DNA from: Clostridium sp. MCC353
GTDB taxonomy: Bacteria; Bacillota; Clostridia; Lachnospirales; Lachnospiraceae
Assembly (NCBI RefSeq): GCF_018785315.1
Contig: NZ_WQPN01000031.1
Span: 1-64,000, forward strand
Reading direction: 5' to 3'
DNA length: 64,000 nucleotides
In this document: positions 50,839-60,525 of the stretch, in pieces
Layout of the letters: the number at the start of each line of letters is the position of its first letter
How positions within the stretch are numbered: position 1 is the stretch's first letter
Notes under the pieces: generated by a model
What the model was told of the DNA's origin: nothing
Database searches by the model: none
The model's input: only the letters and a program-made list of their open reading frames with translations
Program-made: the position numbers and the translations under genes

Positions 50839-50866
50839 TTGACTATTAGTTAAAATATGGTATAAT
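50839..50866 (+). promoter_or_regulatory. Sigma-A promoter of the NlpC/P60 gene
   Basis: TTGACT (50839-50844), 16-bp spacer, TATAAT (50861-50866), with an A/T-rich upstream region. The leader is about 65 bases. Confidence 0.7.
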
Positions 50867-50936
50867 ACAAACGTAATAAATGTAACAATTACGTAATAAC
50901 TTGATACATAAACTTAATTAATAGGAGAGTTTTGTA

Positions 50937-51662
50937 ATGAAAAAGAAAGCTTTATGCGCATTTGCAGCGCTGCTTATCTGTGGAACGATTGCATTTATAT
51001 CCCCTGATACCGCCATGGCGGCTCAAACTGCGGAAGGAACCGCGTCAAGCGGCGGAGAATACATAGCAACGATTGATAAACTTGTTAATATTAACAAAGA
51101 GCATGGAAGCGAAGAAGTTTTATTACAGGCTCAGGTCGGTGAAAAGTATCAAGTTTTAGAAGATATGGGAGACGGCTGGCTGAAAGTTCAGGTAGGCGAC
51201 CGGTATGGTTTTCTTCCCATAGATGACAATGCCACTGTTTCTTCCATGAGCGAAGAGGACAGGCAGGCTGCGGAGGCTTTGGCAGAGAGCCAGAGCAGCA
51301 AGCGTCAGCAGGTCGTTGACTTTGCGCTTCAGTTTTTAGGCGGCCGTTACTCTTATGGAGGAACCGATCCCCACACGGGAGTGGACTGTTCCGGATTTAC
51401 CCGCTACGTGATGCAGCATGGCGCAGGAGTATCTCTTCCCCATTCATCAGGCGGACAAGCCGGTGCAGGAATCGGAATCAGCGCAGATCAGATGCGTCCC
51501 GGGGATTTGATCTGTTATGCCAGCGGCAGCAGAATCAACCATGTGGCGATGTACATTGGCAACGGCCAGATTGTACACGCTTCTACATATGAAACCGGCA
51601 TCAAGATTTCCAATTGGAATTACCGCCAGCCGGCAAAGATTGTCAATGTTTTAGGTGATTAG
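50937..51662 (+). CDS. Secreted NlpC/P60 peptidoglycan endopeptidase with SH3-like domain
   Basis: A 241-residue protein with a signal peptide (MKKKALCAFAALLICGTIAF, cleavage probably near AMAAQ). An SH3-like segment covers about residues 40-100 (YIATIDKLVNINKEHG, VGDRYGFLP). A C-terminal NlpC/P60 domain carries the catalytic Cys151 in VDCSGFTRYVMQ, His202 (INHVAMYIG) and His214 (IVHASTYE). It likely cuts cell-wall peptides during growth or separation. SD AGGAGAG precedes the ATG. It is monocistronic with its own promoter and terminator. Confidence 0.92.
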   Translation: MKKKALCAFAALLICGTIAFISPDTAMAAQTAEGTASSGGEYIATIDKLVNINKEHGSEEVLLQAQVGEKYQVLEDMGDGWLKVQVGDRYGFLPIDDNATVSSMSEEDRQAAEALAESQSSKRQQVVDFALQFLGGRYSYGGTDPHTGVDCSGFTRYVMQHGAGVSLPHSSGGQAGAGIGISADQMRPGDLICYASGSRINHVAMYIGNGQIVHASTYETGIKISNWNYRQPAKIVNVLGD

Positions 51663-51691
51663 GAATTTTTTTGGGATAAATAGGATAGGAT

Positions 51692-51735
51692 AAAAAGGAA
51701 GTGCCCCTGGTTACAGGAAGGCACTTCCTTTTTGC
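51692..51735 (+). terminator. Rho-independent terminator of the NlpC/P60 gene
   Basis: AAAAAGGAAGTGCC and GGCACTTCCTTTTT form a perfect 14-bp stem with a 14-base loop, ending in a T-run. Confidence 0.9.
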
Positions 51736-51858
51736 ATGAAAATATCGTATATTAAGTAAGGATGCCAAAAAGTTATGGCCGGATGTATGGAAATGAGGAC
51801 GGTCAAAGAATGGGAGGCAGCCATTTTTAAAATGAAAGAGCAGCAGAATGGAGGCAGT

Positions 51859-52332
51859 ATGGAGGAGCGTTTTAAGAGGGTGTCTGATTCCCAGACGGAA
51901 CAGGCCTATATTGTGAGAGCCAGATATTTGAATTCATCAGGCCGTTTGTTCGGCGGAAGCCTGATGGCCTGGATCGATGAAACCGGGGCGATGGCGGCAA
52001 GGCGTCACTGCAATATGTCGGTTACAACAGTGGCGGTGGACAATCTGCAGTTTGTGGAGCCGGTGCTGCTGAGCCAGATCGTAGTGCTGGTAGCAAAGGT
52101 GACCCATGTGGGCAATAGTTCTATTGAGGTACGGGTGGATACTTATGTGGAAAATCTGGAAGGAATCCGCAGCAGGGTGAACCGGGCATATCTGGTCTAT
52201 GTGGCGTTGAAAGATAATGTCCCGTCCCGCGTACCGAGGCTGATTGTGGAATCGGAATCGGAAAAAGCGGAGTGGGAGGCCGGTGAGCGGCGGGCGGTAC
52301 TGCGCAAGTCCCGCAGACAAGAAGGGTATTAA
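51859..52332 (+). CDS. Acyl-CoA thioesterase (hotdog fold)
   Basis: A 157-residue protein. It starts MEERFKRVSDSQTEQAYIV and has LNSSGRLFGGSLMAWIDETGAMAARRHCN, the active-site helix of the YciA/BFIT-type acyl-CoA hydrolases, with Asp in the AWIDE segment, then VTTVAVDNLQFVEPV. It would release free fatty acids from acyl-CoA. The ATG at 51859 is chosen because the family starts close to SDSxTEQ; the frame stays open 28 codons upstream, but the nearest SD, GGAGG, favours the inner start. A 98-bp hairpin follows the stop codon at once. Confidence 0.85.
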   Translation: MEERFKRVSDSQTEQAYIVRARYLNSSGRLFGGSLMAWIDETGAMAARRHCNMSVTTVAVDNLQFVEPVLLSQIVVLVAKVTHVGNSSIEVRVDTYVENLEGIRSRVNRAYLVYVALKDNVPSRVPRLIVESESEKAEWEAGERRAVLRKSRRQEGY

Positions 52333-52334
52333 TC

Positions 52335-52432
52335 CCGTCTGCGTCATGGTTTCCGGTCCCCGTCTCCCCGCGGCCCAGGCCGGCTGACCGGCTCCGCGGG
52401 GAGACGGGGACCGGAAACCGTGACGCAGACGG
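52335..52432. repeat. 98-bp fold-back hairpin
   Basis: Two 39-bp arms (52335-52373 and 52394-52432) are reverse complements with a single mismatch. The 20-base centre contains GCCGG/CCGGC. GC content is very high. It begins three bases after the thioesterase stop codon and lies 45 bases before the rpsL promoter. There is no T-run, so it is not a standard terminator. Confidence 0.88.
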
Positions 52433-52477
52433 AGTAACCGCATCTGAACTGTTCCTAAATAAAAAACAAAATTTACC

Positions 52478-52506
52478 TTGACACAATTTAGCAATGTGTA
52501 TATAAT
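52478..52506 (+). promoter_or_regulatory. Consensus sigma-A promoter of the str operon (rpsL)
   Basis: TTGACA (52478-52483), 17-bp spacer, TATAAT (52501-52506). It matches the consensus exactly, as expected for a ribosomal protein operon. The leader to the rpsL ATG is about 100 bases. Confidence 0.9.
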
Positions 52507-52612
52507 AATTAGGCGTGCATAAACACGCGATGTTTTGGTGTGCAATTTTGGCATCATCAAAAAAGCTGAAACTTACAGCAACCAACAGACAATATCACAG
52601 GAGGTGAAAAGA

Positions 52613-53032
52613 ATGCCAACATTTAACCAGTTAGTGAGAAAAGGAAGACAGACATCAGTTAAGAAGTCTACAGCACCGGCTCTGCAGAAGGGATACAACT
52701 CTTTACAGAAACGTGCCACAGATAGTTCTTCTCCTCAGAAGAGAGGTGTTTGTACCGCAGTTAAGACTGCTACACCTAAAAAACCTAACTCAGCTCTTAG
52801 AAAGATCGCCAGAGTTCGTCTTTCCAATGGTATCGAAGTAACAAGCTACATTCCAGGAGAGGGTCACAACCTTCAGGAGCATAGTGTTGTTCTGATCCGT
52901 GGTGGTAGGGTTAAAGACTTACCAGGTACCAGATACCACATTGTTAGAGGTACACTTGATACAGCAGGTGTTGCTAACAGAAAACAAGCTCGTTCCAAAT
53001 ACGGTGCTAAGAGACCTAAAGACAAAAAATAA
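52613..53032 (+). CDS. rpsL: Ribosomal protein S12
   Basis: A 139-residue 30S protein at the decoding centre. It starts [13 protein letters not shown] and contains [20 protein letters not shown] and [16 protein letters not shown], so the lysines altered in streptomycin-resistant mutants are wild type. The ATG at 52613 follows AGGAGGTG; the frame extends 26 codons upstream without another SD. Codon use is strongly biased to a few codons, as in the following genes. 245 bases separate it from rpsG. Confidence 0.97.
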   Translation: MPTFNQLVRKGRQTSVKKSTAPALQKGYNSLQKRATDSSSPQKRGVCTAVKTATPKKPNSALRKIARVRLSNGIEVTSYIPGEGHNLQEHSVVLIRGGRVKDLPGTRYHIVRGTLDTAGVANRKQARSKYGAKRPKDKK

Positions 53033-53217
53033 TTGAAAACCCACAGGGGAGACCGCTGTGAATTGTTCGGAAGAACGATGTTTTCAAATCTAGTATCACA
53101 CATTTTGAATTAAATTCTAGTGCCGGATTGTTGATATTGGCCTGTGGTTGCAGGAAATAGATTAAGATAACCGAGCGCGAAACACGTAGTGAAATGTCGT
53201 GAGTACCTGAGATCTAA

Positions 53218-53748
<531 letters not shown>

Positions 53749-53763
53749 TAGGAGGAAAAAGCT

Positions 53764-55884
53764 TTGGCTGGAAGAGAATATCCGTTAGAGAGAACCAGAA
53801 ATATTGGTATCATGGCTCATATCGATGCTGGTAAAACAACATTAACAGAGCGTATCCTTTATTACACTGGTGTTAACTATAAAATTGGTGATACTCATGA
53901 AGGTACTGCTACCATGGACTGGATGGAGCAGGAGCAGGAAAGAGGTATCACAATTACTTCAGCTGCTACTACCTGTCATTGGACACTGCAGGAAAACTGC
54001 AAGCCCAAAAAAGGTGCTCTGGAACACCGTATCAATATCATTGATACTCCAGGACACGTTGACTTTACAGTAGAAGTTGAGCGTTCTCTGCGTGTGCTTG
54101 ACGGTGCTGTCGGCGTATTCTGTGCTAAGGGCGGTGTTGAACCACAGTCCGAAAACGTATGGCGTCAGGCTGACACCTACAATGTACCCCGTATGGCATT
54201 CATCAACAAGATGGATATCTTAGGTGCAAACTTCTACGGCGCAGTAGACCAGATTAAAACAAGATTAGGCAAGAACGCAATTTGTCTTCAGCTCCCGATC
54301 GGTGCAGAAGATGAATTCAAAGGCATCATCGATCTGTTCGAGATGCAGGCTTATATCTACAATGATGACAAGGGTGAAGATATCACCATCACGGAAATCC
54401 CTGAGGATATGAAGGATGATGCAGAGCTTTACCGTACAGAATTAGTAGAGAAGATCTGCGAACTGGACGACGATCTGATGATGGAATATCTGGAAGGTGA
54501 AGAACCTTCCGTTGAAAAGCTGAAAGCAGCTCTCAGAAAAGGAACCTGTGAATGTACAGCCATTCCTGTATGCTGCGGTACTGCTTACAGAAACAAAGGC
54601 GTTCAGAAACTTCTGGATGCGATTCTTGAATTCATGCCTGCTCCAACAGACATTCCTTCTATTAAGGGTGTTGACCTGGAAGGCAATGAAATCGAGAGAC
54701 ATTCATCTGATGATGAGCCTTTCTCAGCATTGGCATTTAAGATCATGACCGACCCGTTCGTTGGTAAACTGGCATTCTTCCGTGTATATTCCGGTTCTAT
54801 GAACTCCGGTTCTTATGTACTGAATGCAACCAAGAACAAAAAAGAGCGTGTTGGACGTATTCTTCAGATGCATGCGAACAAGAGACAGGAATTAGATAGA
54901 GTATATGCCGGTGATATCGCGGCAGCCGTTGGATTTAAGACTACAACTACTGGTGATACCATCTGTGATGACCAGCATCCAGTAATTCTGGAATCCATGG
55001 AATTCCCAGAGCCGGTTATCGATATCGCAATCGAGCCTAAGACCAAAGCAGGTCAGGGCAAGATGGGTGAAGCTTTGGCAAAACTTGCTGAAGAAGATCC
55101 TACCTTCAGAGCAAAAACTGATCCTGAAACAGGACAGACCATCATTTCCGGTATGGGTGAGCTTCATCTGGAAATCATCGTTGACCGTCTTCTTCGTGAA
55201 TTCAACGTAGAAGCTAACGTTGGTGCTCCTCAGGTTGCTTACAAAGAGACATTTACCAAAGCGGTTGATGTTGACAGCAAGTACGCAAAACAGTCCGGTG
55301 GACGTGGACAGTACGGTCATTGTAAAGTTCACTTCGAACCTATGGATGCAAACGCGGAAGAAACCTTTAAATTCGAATCCACCGTTGTCGGAGGAGCTAT
55401 TCCTAAAGAATATATCCCGGCAGTCGGAGCAGGTATCGAAGAGGCTTCTAAAGCTGGTATCTTAGGCGGATTCCCGGTACTTGGTATCAAAGCTACCGTA
55501 TTTGACGGTTCTTATCATGAAGTCGACTCCAACGAAATGGCATTTAAGATTGCCGGTTCTTTAGCGTTTAAGGATGCTATGAACAAGGCAGGCGCTATTT
55601 TGCTTGAACCGATCATGAAAGTAGAAGTTACTATGCCTGAGGAATATATGGGCGACGTTATCGGTGATATCAACTCCCGTCGTGGCCGTATCGAAGGTAT
55701 GGATGATATCGGCGGCGGAAAGATGGTTAGAGCTTTCGTTCCGTTGTCTGAGATGTTCGGATATTCAACAGACCTGCGTTCTAAAACACAGGGACGTGGT
55801 AACTACTCCATGTTCTTTGATAAATATGAACCAGTTCCTAAGTCCGTACAGGAAAAAGTTATCGCTGAACGCAAAGGTAAGTAA
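53764..55884 (+). CDS. fusA: Elongation factor G
   Basis: A 706-residue translational GTPase that moves tRNA and mRNA during translocation. The G1 motif AHIDAGKTT is near residue 20, G2 [14 protein letters not shown] follows, then DTPGHVDFT and NKMDILGAN. Domain IV begins near residue 490 ([19 protein letters not shown]), and [16 protein letters not shown] closes the protein. The start is TTG at 53764, with AGGAGG upstream. Codon use is strongly biased, as for highly expressed genes. Confidence 0.97.
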   Translation: MAGREYPLERTRNIGIMAHIDAGKTTLTERILYYTGVNYKIGDTHEGTATMDWMEQEQERGITITSAATTCHWTLQENCKPKKGALEHRINIIDTPGHVDFTVEVERSLRVLDGAVGVFCAKGGVEPQSENVWRQADTYNVPRMAFINKMDILGANFYGAVDQIKTRLGKNAICLQLPIGAEDEFKGIIDLFEMQAYIYNDDKGEDITITEIPEDMKDDAELYRTELVEKICELDDDLMMEYLEGEEPSVEKLKAALRKGTCECTAIPVCCGTAYRNKGVQKLLDAILEFMPAPTDIPSIKGVDLEGNEIERHSSDDEPFSALAFKIMTDPFVGKLAFFRVYSGSMNSGSYVLNATKNKKERVGRILQMHANKRQELDRVYAGDIAAAVGFKTTTTGDTICDDQHPVILESMEFPEPVIDIAIEPKTKAGQGKMGEALAKLAEEDPTFRAKTDPETGQTIISGMGELHLEIIVDRLLREFNVEANVGAPQVAYKETFTKAVDVDSKYAKQSGGRGQYGHCKVHFEPMDANAEETFKFESTVVGGAIPKEYIPAVGAGIEEASKAGILGGFPVLGIKATVFDGSYHEVDSNEMAFKIAGSLAFKDAMNKAGAILLEPIMKVEVTMPEEYMGDVIGDINSRRGRIEGMDDIGGGKMVRAFVPLSEMFGYSTDLRSKTQGRGNYSMFFDKYEPVPKSVQEKVIAERKGK

Positions 55885-56008
55885 TTTACCAGGGTGTATG
55901 AATCAACTGTCAGGCGGGGAAAACTGTTATCAGACGGTTAAACCTGCCGCCAGTTGAAAATTGCCGCCGGGCAGTAAAAAAACTGCTCGTTCAGCTGTAA
56001 TAATAGGC

Positions 56009-56037
56009 TTGAAAATTGTGCATAAATAGCATATAAT
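56009..56037 (+). promoter_or_regulatory. Promoter of tuf
   Basis: TTGAAA (56009-56014), 17-bp spacer, TATAAT (56032-56037), in the 247-bp gap after fusA. It gives tuf its own transcription start in addition to read-through. Confidence 0.7.
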
Positions 56038-56131
56038 GAGAGATAGCCATAGTTTGACAGGCATAGTCTGCAAACACAATACTAAAACAATAGGAAGCCC
56101 CAAGAGGCCCAATTAAGGAGGACGTTATAAA

Positions 56132-57325
56132 ATGGCAAAAGCAAAGTTTGAAAGAAACAAACCGCATTGTAACATTGGTACCATCGGACACGTAGACCAT
56201 GGTAAAACCACTTTAACAGCTGCTATCACAAAAACTCTTCATGAGAGATTAGGAACTGGTGAAGCTGTTGCATTCGAAAACATCGATAAAGCTCCAGAAG
56301 AAAGAGAGCGTGGAATCACTATTTCTACAGCTCACGTTGAATATGAAACAGAAAAAAGACATTACGCACACGTTGACTGTCCAGGACATGCTGACTATGT
56401 AAAGAACATGATCACAGGTGCTGCTCAGATGGACGGCGCTATCCTTGTAGTTGCTGCTACTGATGGTGTTATGGCTCAGACAAGAGAGCACATCCTGCTT
56501 TCCCGTCAGGTAGGCGTTCCTTATATCGTAGTATTCATGAACAAATGCGATATGGTTGACGACGAAGAACTTCTTGAATTAGTAGACATGGAAATCAGAG
56601 AATTATTAAACGAGTATGAATTCCCAGGCGATGATACACCTATCATCCAGGGTTCTGCTTTAAAAGCTCTTGAAGATCCTACAAGCGAATGGGGCGACAA
56701 GATCCTTGAATTAATGAAAGCTGTTGACGAGTGGGTTCCAGATCCTGTACGTGCTACAGATCAGCCATTCTTAATGCCAGTTGAGGACGTATTCTCCATC
56801 ACAGGCCGTGGTACTGTTGCTACAGGTAGAGTAGAGCGTGGTACATTACACGTATCTGATGAAGTTGAAATCGTTGGTATCAGCGAAGAGACACGTAAAG
56901 TAGTTGTAACCGGTATCGAAATGTTCCGTAAATTACTTGACGAAGCTCAGGCTGGTGATAACATCGGTGCTCTTCTTCGTGGTGTTCAGAGAACTGAAAT
57001 CGAAAGAGGACAGTGTTTATGTAAACCAGGTTCTGTAAAATGCCATAAGAAATTTACAGCTCAGGTTTACGTTTTAACAAAAGATGAAGGTGGACGTCAT
57101 ACTCCTTTCTTCAACAACTACAGACCTCAGTTCTACTTCAGAACAACTGACGTTACAGGCGTTTGCGAATTACCAGCAGGCACAGAGATGTGTATGCCTG
57201 GCGATAACGTAGAGATGACTATCGAACTGATTCATCCAGTAGCTATGGAGCAGGGTCTTCGTTTCGCTATCCGTGAAGGTGGACGTACTGTAGGTTCAGG
57301 TAGAGTTGCTACTATCGTTGAATAA
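56132..57325 (+). CDS. tuf: Elongation factor Tu
   Basis: A 397-residue GTPase that brings aminoacyl-tRNA to the ribosome. [56 protein letters not shown] and NKCDMVDD are the G motifs. [21 protein letters not shown] begins domain II. SD AAGGAGG precedes the ATG. Codon bias is the strongest in the window. It is followed by two strong hairpins. Confidence 0.98.
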   Translation: MAKAKFERNKPHCNIGTIGHVDHGKTTLTAAITKTLHERLGTGEAVAFENIDKAPEERERGITISTAHVEYETEKRHYAHVDCPGHADYVKNMITGAAQMDGAILVVAATDGVMAQTREHILLSRQVGVPYIVVFMNKCDMVDDEELLELVDMEIRELLNEYEFPGDDTPIIQGSALKALEDPTSEWGDKILELMKAVDEWVPDPVRATDQPFLMPVEDVFSITGRGTVATGRVERGTLHVSDEVEIVGISEETRKVVVTGIEMFRKLLDEAQAGDNIGALLRGVQRTEIERGQCLCKPGSVKCHKKFTAQVYVLTKDEGGRHTPFFNNYRPQFYFRTTDVTGVCELPAGTEMCMPGDNVEMTIELIHPVAMEQGLRFAIREGGRTVGSGRVATIVE

Positions 57326-57394
57326 TTATAATTAAAGCAAACGGCGCGTCAGCGCCGGGAATGAATATAGTTTTTTGTGTCCAAGCGTAAAGGG

Positions 57395-57430
57395 AACCCT
57401 TGAAAAGCATAGCTTTTCAAGGGTTTTTTT
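57395..57430 (+). terminator. Rho-independent terminator of tuf
   Basis: AACCCTTGAAAAGC and GCTTTTCAAGGGTT form a perfect 14-bp stem with a three-base loop, followed by a run of T. Confidence 0.93.
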
Positions 57431-57502
57431 GTGGTGTATCCAGTGATAACGGACTTTCTGGCAGAAAATCATGGAACCTATAGACTATAAAAGAAGACTA
57501 TG

Positions 57503-57563
57503 AAAAAACAGAGGCGGTATGAAAGGATAGGATTTTTATACTTTCATACCGCCTCTGTTTTTT
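57503..57563. terminator. Bidirectional terminator between tuf and the XRE gene
   Basis: A perfect 23-bp stem: AAAAAACAGAGGCGG continuing to TATGAAAG, paired with its inverse at 57541-57563, around a 15-base loop. The A-run on one side and T-run on the other allow termination in both directions. It mainly serves the minus-strand XRE gene. Confidence 0.9.
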
Positions 57564-57579
57564 GTAATGATCCCTTTAA

Positions 57580-57873
57580 TCAGCTATAGGGGGATTTTAA
57601 TGATTTAAAATATTCTACCATTGAATATACCAGCATAGTTTCTTTTTCATTCAGATAAGAAATATCCAGTGTGGATGTTTCTTTAATTCCCAGCAGATAA
57701 TCGGTTGATATATGAAAAAGTTTTGCAATGTCTACAATTAGTGCGGTAGATGGGACAGAAGTCCCCATCTCCCAGGCATTGACGGAACTTCTGGTTACAT
57801 TAAGTTTTTTTGCAAGCGCTGTCTGGGTCAGTTCATTCTTCTCACGTAAGTCTTTTATTCGATCGGCTACCAC
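57580..57873 (-). CDS. XRE family transcriptional regulator upstream of the tad operon
   Basis: A 97-residue protein. The helix-turn-helix is IKDLREKNELTQTALAKKLNVTRSSVNAWEMG, then LIVDIAKLFHISTDYLLGI. About 35 further residues (LDISYLNEKETMLVYSMVEYF) form a short tail. The start is the GTG read from 57873, eight bases after AAAGGAG; a GTG three codons earlier overlaps that spacing. It is divergent from the tad operon. The gap has TGATAttacatTATCA (57913-57928) and related inverted repeats, so it probably controls pilus expression (inference). Confidence 0.82.
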   Translation of the reverse strand: MVADRIKDLREKNELTQTALAKKLNVTRSSVNAWEMGTSVPSTALIVDIAKLFHISTDYLLGIKETSTLDISYLNEKETMLVYSMVEYFKSLKSPYS

Positions 57874-57943
57874 GATTACCACTCCTTTATAATGATAATA
57901 TACTAACCAAAATGATATTACATTATCAAAAAGATATTATAAA

Positions 57944-57972
57944 TTGACACAAGGCAAAAAGTTGTTTATAAT
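57944..57972 (+). promoter_or_regulatory. Consensus promoter of the tad operon
   Basis: TTGACA (57944-57949), 17-bp spacer, TATAAT (57967-57972), with the TGATA/TATCA palindrome 16 bases upstream. The leader is about 60 bases. Confidence 0.85.
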
Positions 57973-58039
57973 ACAGGTAAAAGTTACAAAAAAAATCAAG
58001 AAAATACATAAATTATGAAAAAAGAAAGCGGTGGTCCAA

Positions 58040-59107
58040 ATGCAGATTCGTCTGATTATTGGTGATGCGGATGTCAGGTATTTAAGCAATCTGGTATCCT
58101 TCCTGGAAAAGAATTATATGAGCAAACTGGAGATATTTTCTTTTTCCAACAGGGATGTGATGATGGAGTATTTCCAGAATGGAAATGCGGATGTGATTCT
58201 GCTGGATGAGAGCATCGGAATCACGGCCCAGGAAGTGTCCACTTATGGAAAGACGGCCCTTCTCAGTGATCAGGGGGCCCAGGCCGGGCAGGAAGGGGTC
58301 CGGATCATTGAAAAGTATAAAAAGCCGGATCTGATCTACAAGGATATTCTGGACATCTATGCGGACTGCGGCAGAGGGCATGGATTCAGGCCCACAGACG
58401 TGGCGGCGGGAAAGATGATACTGGTCACCGGTTTTTCAGGCGGTATGGGCGCGTCTACATTTGCGGCAGCCCTTGCTATGAAATACGCGTCAAAAGATAA
58501 AAAAGTTTTATATCTCAATTTAGAAACGACAGGAAGCAGTTCGGATTTCTTCTCGGGAACGGGAAATTACTGTTTTGACGACGTGATCTTCGCGCTGAAG
58601 AGCCAGAGAGCGGATATCCGCCTGAAGATGGAGAGCAGTGTGCGCAGGGACGCCAAAAGCGGGGTGTATTATTTTGAGCCGTGCAGCACTCCCATGTATA
58701 TGCTGGAGATGACTTATCAGGATATTTTGAGGATTTTAGAGGTGCTGGCCTTGTCCGGAGATTATGAATATGTGGTTACGGATATGAATTTCCAGCTTTC
58801 CAAGGATTTTATGGAGATTATGAAGCTGATGAACCGCATTGTGCTGGTGGAGGACGGGACGGAAACGGCCAACAGCAAGTTTGTGAGAACCATGCAGGCG
58901 CTGAAAGTGCTGGAGAGCCAGTGCAGATTCAATGTTACGGATCTTATGGCGGTGGTCTATAACGGGTTCGGGACGAAATCCAGCAGCGAGATACCGGGGC
59001 TAAGGCTTCCCGTGTTGGGAAAACTGCCTGTGATCAGGAGGGCCCTGGTCCATGAGATCATCAATTATATTCTGGGGATTGAGGACGTATTTGCAAAACT
59101 TCTTTAA
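58040..59107 (+). CDS. tadZ: TadZ/CpaE-like pilus assembly ATPase
   Basis: A 355-residue protein. Residues 1-115 look like a receiver-type domain without the full phosphorylation site (IRLIIGDADVRYLSNLVSFLEKNY, VILLDESIG). The second half is a MinD/ParA-like ATPase with a deviant Walker A, ILVTGFSGGMGASTFAAALA, and VLYLNLETTG. TadZ/CpaE proteins place the pilus machine at a cell pole. ATG 58040 is preceded by GGTGG; a GTG three codons earlier is an alternative. It is the first gene of the operon. Confidence 0.8.
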   Translation: MQIRLIIGDADVRYLSNLVSFLEKNYMSKLEIFSFSNRDVMMEYFQNGNADVILLDESIGITAQEVSTYGKTALLSDQGAQAGQEGVRIIEKYKKPDLIYKDILDIYADCGRGHGFRPTDVAAGKMILVTGFSGGMGASTFAAALAMKYASKDKKVLYLNLETTGSSSDFFSGTGNYCFDDVIFALKSQRADIRLKMESSVRRDAKSGVYYFEPCSTPMYMLEMTYQDILRILEVLALSGDYEYVVTDMNFQLSKDFMEIMKLMNRIVLVEDGTETANSKFVRTMQALKVLESQCRFNVTDLMAVVYNGFGTKSSSEIPGLRLPVLGKLPVIRRALVHEIINYILGIEDVFAKLL

Positions 59108-59122
59108 ACGGAGGAAATGGGG

Positions 59123-60364
59123 ATGAGTGAAGAAGAATTACAGAAGCTTGTGGACGAACTGCACTATTATGTGACGGACAATTATCCGCTCAGCACCATG
59201 ACGGACGAGGAACTGGAAGAGCAGATCCGCCAGTTGGTGAACCGGCGCTGCCAGGAGTATTCCTTTGTTTCTCTGGAACAGAGGGTGATTATGTGCGAGC
59301 AGATATTCAGCGCCATCCGGGGCTTTGGCATCCTGGATCTGATCATGAGGGATGACAGCATTACGGAAGTCATGATCAACGGCCCGAAAGAGATATTTAT
59401 AGAGAAATCGGGAAAACTGCAGAAGCTCAATAAGGAATTTGAAAATGAACGGCGTCTGGAGGACGTGATTCAGAAGATCGTGGGCATGGCGGGGCGTGAG
59501 GTGAACCAGGCCAACCCCATCGTGGACACCAGGCTGCCTAATGGCTCCCGTGTAAATGTGGTGCTGCCGCCGATTTCATTAAAAGGGGCCATTGTGACGA
59601 TTCGTAAGTTTTCGAAAACGCCCATGACCGTGGAACAGCTTTTAAAATATGGCTCCATCACTCCGGAAGTTGCGCATTTTCTGGAAGTTCTGGTGAAAGC
59701 CAAGTATAACATCTTCATTTGCGGCGGTACTGGCTCAGGAAAGACCACCTTTTTAAATGCGGTGTCCAACTTTATTCCCAGGGATGAGCGTGTGATCACC
59801 ATTGAGGATTCGGCGGAGCTGCAGATCGCGCAGATCGATAACCTGGTCAGTCTGGAAACCAGAAACGCCAATGCGTCGGGAAGCGGGCAGATCACTATCC
59901 GGGATCTGATTAAGTCTTCCCTGCGTATGCGCCCGGAACGGATTATCGTGGGCGAGGTCCGGGGCGGGGAAGCCCTGGATATGCTTCAGGCCATGAACAC
60001 AGGTCATGACGGTTCGCTGAGTACAGGCCATGCCAATTCCACGAAAGATATGTTAAGCCGTTTGGAGACAATGGTATTACAGGGATCGGCGGGACTGCCT
60101 TTGGAGGCCATCCGCCAGCAGATCGCCTCTGCGCTGGATATTATTGTCCATTTGTCGCGTCTCAGGGATAAGACCAGGAAAACTATGGAGATCACTGAGG
60201 TCTGCGGTTATGAGAACGGGGAAATCGTATTAAATCCGCTGTATGTGTTTGAAGAGGATGAGGAGAGTACTTTGAAGAAAGTGTCCGGCTGCCTGAAGAG
60301 AACGCCTAATAAGATCCGCAATAACATGAAGCTGAAGCTGATGGGATTTGATGAAGAGCTTTAA
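59123..60364 (+). CDS. tadA: TadA/CpaF secretion ATPase
   Basis: A 413-residue hexameric motor ATPase of type IVb (Flp/Tad) pili. The N-terminal domain ends near ITEVMINGPKEIFIEKSGKL. Walker A is GGTGSGKTTFLNAV (from about residue 201), and the Walker B and Asp/His boxes appear as ERVITIEDSAELQI, RPERIIVGEVRGGEALDMLQAMNTGHDGSLSTGHAN. ATG 59123 follows GGAGG by eight bases. The last 30 bases and the stop codon are the first unit of a 35-bp tandem repeat that runs toward tadB. Confidence 0.93.
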   Translation: MSEEELQKLVDELHYYVTDNYPLSTMTDEELEEQIRQLVNRRCQEYSFVSLEQRVIMCEQIFSAIRGFGILDLIMRDDSITEVMINGPKEIFIEKSGKLQKLNKEFENERRLEDVIQKIVGMAGREVNQANPIVDTRLPNGSRVNVVLPPISLKGAIVTIRKFSKTPMTVEQLLKYGSITPEVAHFLEVLVKAKYNIFICGGTGSGKTTFLNAVSNFIPRDERVITIEDSAELQIAQIDNLVSLETRNANASGSGQITIRDLIKSSLRMRPERIIVGEVRGGEALDMLQAMNTGHDGSLSTGHANSTKDMLSRLETMVLQGSAGLPLEAIRQQIASALDIIVHLSRLRDKTRKTMEITEVCGYENGEIVLNPLYVFEEDEESTLKKVSGCLKRTPNKIRNNMKLKLMGFDEEL

Positions 60365-60509
60365 AACGGAAGCTAATGGGATTTAATGAAGAGCTTTAAA
60401 ACGAAAGCTGATGGGATTTAATGAAGAGCTTTAAAACTAAAGCTGAAGAAATTTGATGAAGAGCTTTAAAACTGAAGTTAATGAGATTCGATGAAGAGCT
60501 TTAAATAAG
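60335..60509 (+). repeat. 35-bp tandem repeat duplicating the 3' end of tadA
   Basis: Five units start at 60335, 60370, 60405, 60440 and 60475. The consensus begins AAGCTGATGGGATTTAATGA and ends AGAGCTTTAAAAC. Unit 1 encodes the last residues of TadA with the TAA; units 2-5 lie after it. Because 35 is not a multiple of three, the later units are in shifting frames, yet each keeps the string GAGCTTTAA. The gene for TadB follows 16 bases after the last unit. Confidence 0.92.
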
Positions 60510-60525
60510 ATAAAAGAGGAAACCC

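Noticed and set aside
60335-60509. CRISPR array or small peptide genes after tadA
   Set aside because: Units are contiguous without unique spacers; the tiny ATG...TAA frames lack SD sequences and simply copy the tadA tail.
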